Part shown: in pieces, positions 35,705-35,719 of the stretch
Layout of the letters: each line of letters begins with the position of its first letter
How positions within the stretch are numbered: position 1 is the first letter of the stretch
IMG/VR virus record: IMGVR_UViG_3300006916_000144
Span: 1-35,719 of that record
DNA length: 35,719 nt
Direction: 5' to 3' (one strand)
Source: a virus
Notes under the pieces: generated by a model
What the model saw: only the letters and a program-made list of their open reading frames with translations
Database searches by the model: none
Told to the model about the DNA's origin: nothing
Made by a program: the position numbers and the translations under genes

Positions 35705-35719
35705 CCACTTGAAAAAGTG
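35705..35719. other. Edge hairpin
   Basis: CACTT-GAAA-AAGTG forms a perfect 5-bp hairpin with a GAAA loop exactly at the window edge, preceded by CCC. It may be part of a terminator for a gene beyond the window. Confidence 0.35.

Noticed and set aside
1-35719. Integrase, attachment site or lysogeny module
   Set aside because: No recombinase or CI-like repressor with supporting context was found. The T-arm-like sequences resemble att sites in tRNA genes, but no integrase accompanies them here.
1-35719. CRISPR array
   Set aside because: The repeated promoters and gene junctions are not regularly spaced direct repeats with unique 30-40-base spacers.

Overview
The window is a section of a tailed bacteriophage genome. 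Every convincing gene lies on the minus strand, so transcription runs from high to low coordinates. The likely host is a member of the Bacteroidota. Ten near-identical intergenic promoters have the form TTTG-N20-TATCTTTA, close to the Bacteroidota consensus TTTG / TAnnTTTG. Genes start after A-rich leaders of the TTAAAA type rather than Shine-Dalgarno sites, and the primase-helicase carries a BT4734/VirE_N-type domain. There is no integrase, no conventional tRNA and no DNA polymerase in this part, so the genome continues outside the window.

Layout in the direction of transcription. (1) 35.7-28.9 kb: promoter-led early genes, including a Rad50/SbcC ATPase, a RuvC-like resolvase, an SF2 SMARCAL1-like helicase, an RlpA-like secreted protein and small membrane proteins. 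(2) 28.97-27.75 kb: a promoter followed by about 760 bases without a gene but with several clear RNA helices, a 45-residue membrane peptide, a second structured RNA ending in a T-arm-like hairpin, and a strong terminator. (3) 27.7-24.4 kb: RNase H and an array of very small genes joined by a repeated junction sequence. (4) 24.4-18.0 kb: a phosphoribosyltransferase, a class II ribonucleotide reductase interrupted by an in-frame TGA, zinc-ribbon proteins, an HU-like protein and an SbcD/Mre11-like phosphoesterase. (5) 18-12.5 kb: a DnaD-type helicase loader, a primase-helicase and a sigma-like factor with two region-4-like domains. (6) 12.5-9.7 kb: small membrane and DNA-binding proteins. (7) 9.55-7.2 kb: a T7-type single-subunit RNA polymerase. 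(8) 6.7-0 kb: the start of the late region, with portal, connector, a secreted M64 metallopeptidase in what looks like a moron cassette, and small and large terminase subunits.

The genes suggest a two-stage programme. Early and middle genes are read from the ten promoters by host polymerase, perhaps with the phage sigma-like factor. The phage polymerase, encoded just before the packaging genes, probably reads the late genes; none of the ten promoters occurs downstream of 10.7 kb. Nucleotide supply (NrdJ, PRTase), replication (loader, primase-helicase, RNase H) and recombination (SbcC, SbcD-like, RuvC-like, SF2 helicase) are all represented.

The most unusual content is RNA. Several elements end in a tRNA T-arm-like hairpin, including a 51-nt miniature cloverleaf with no unpaired linker bases, and there is a roughly 760-nt candidate structured RNA with its own promoter.
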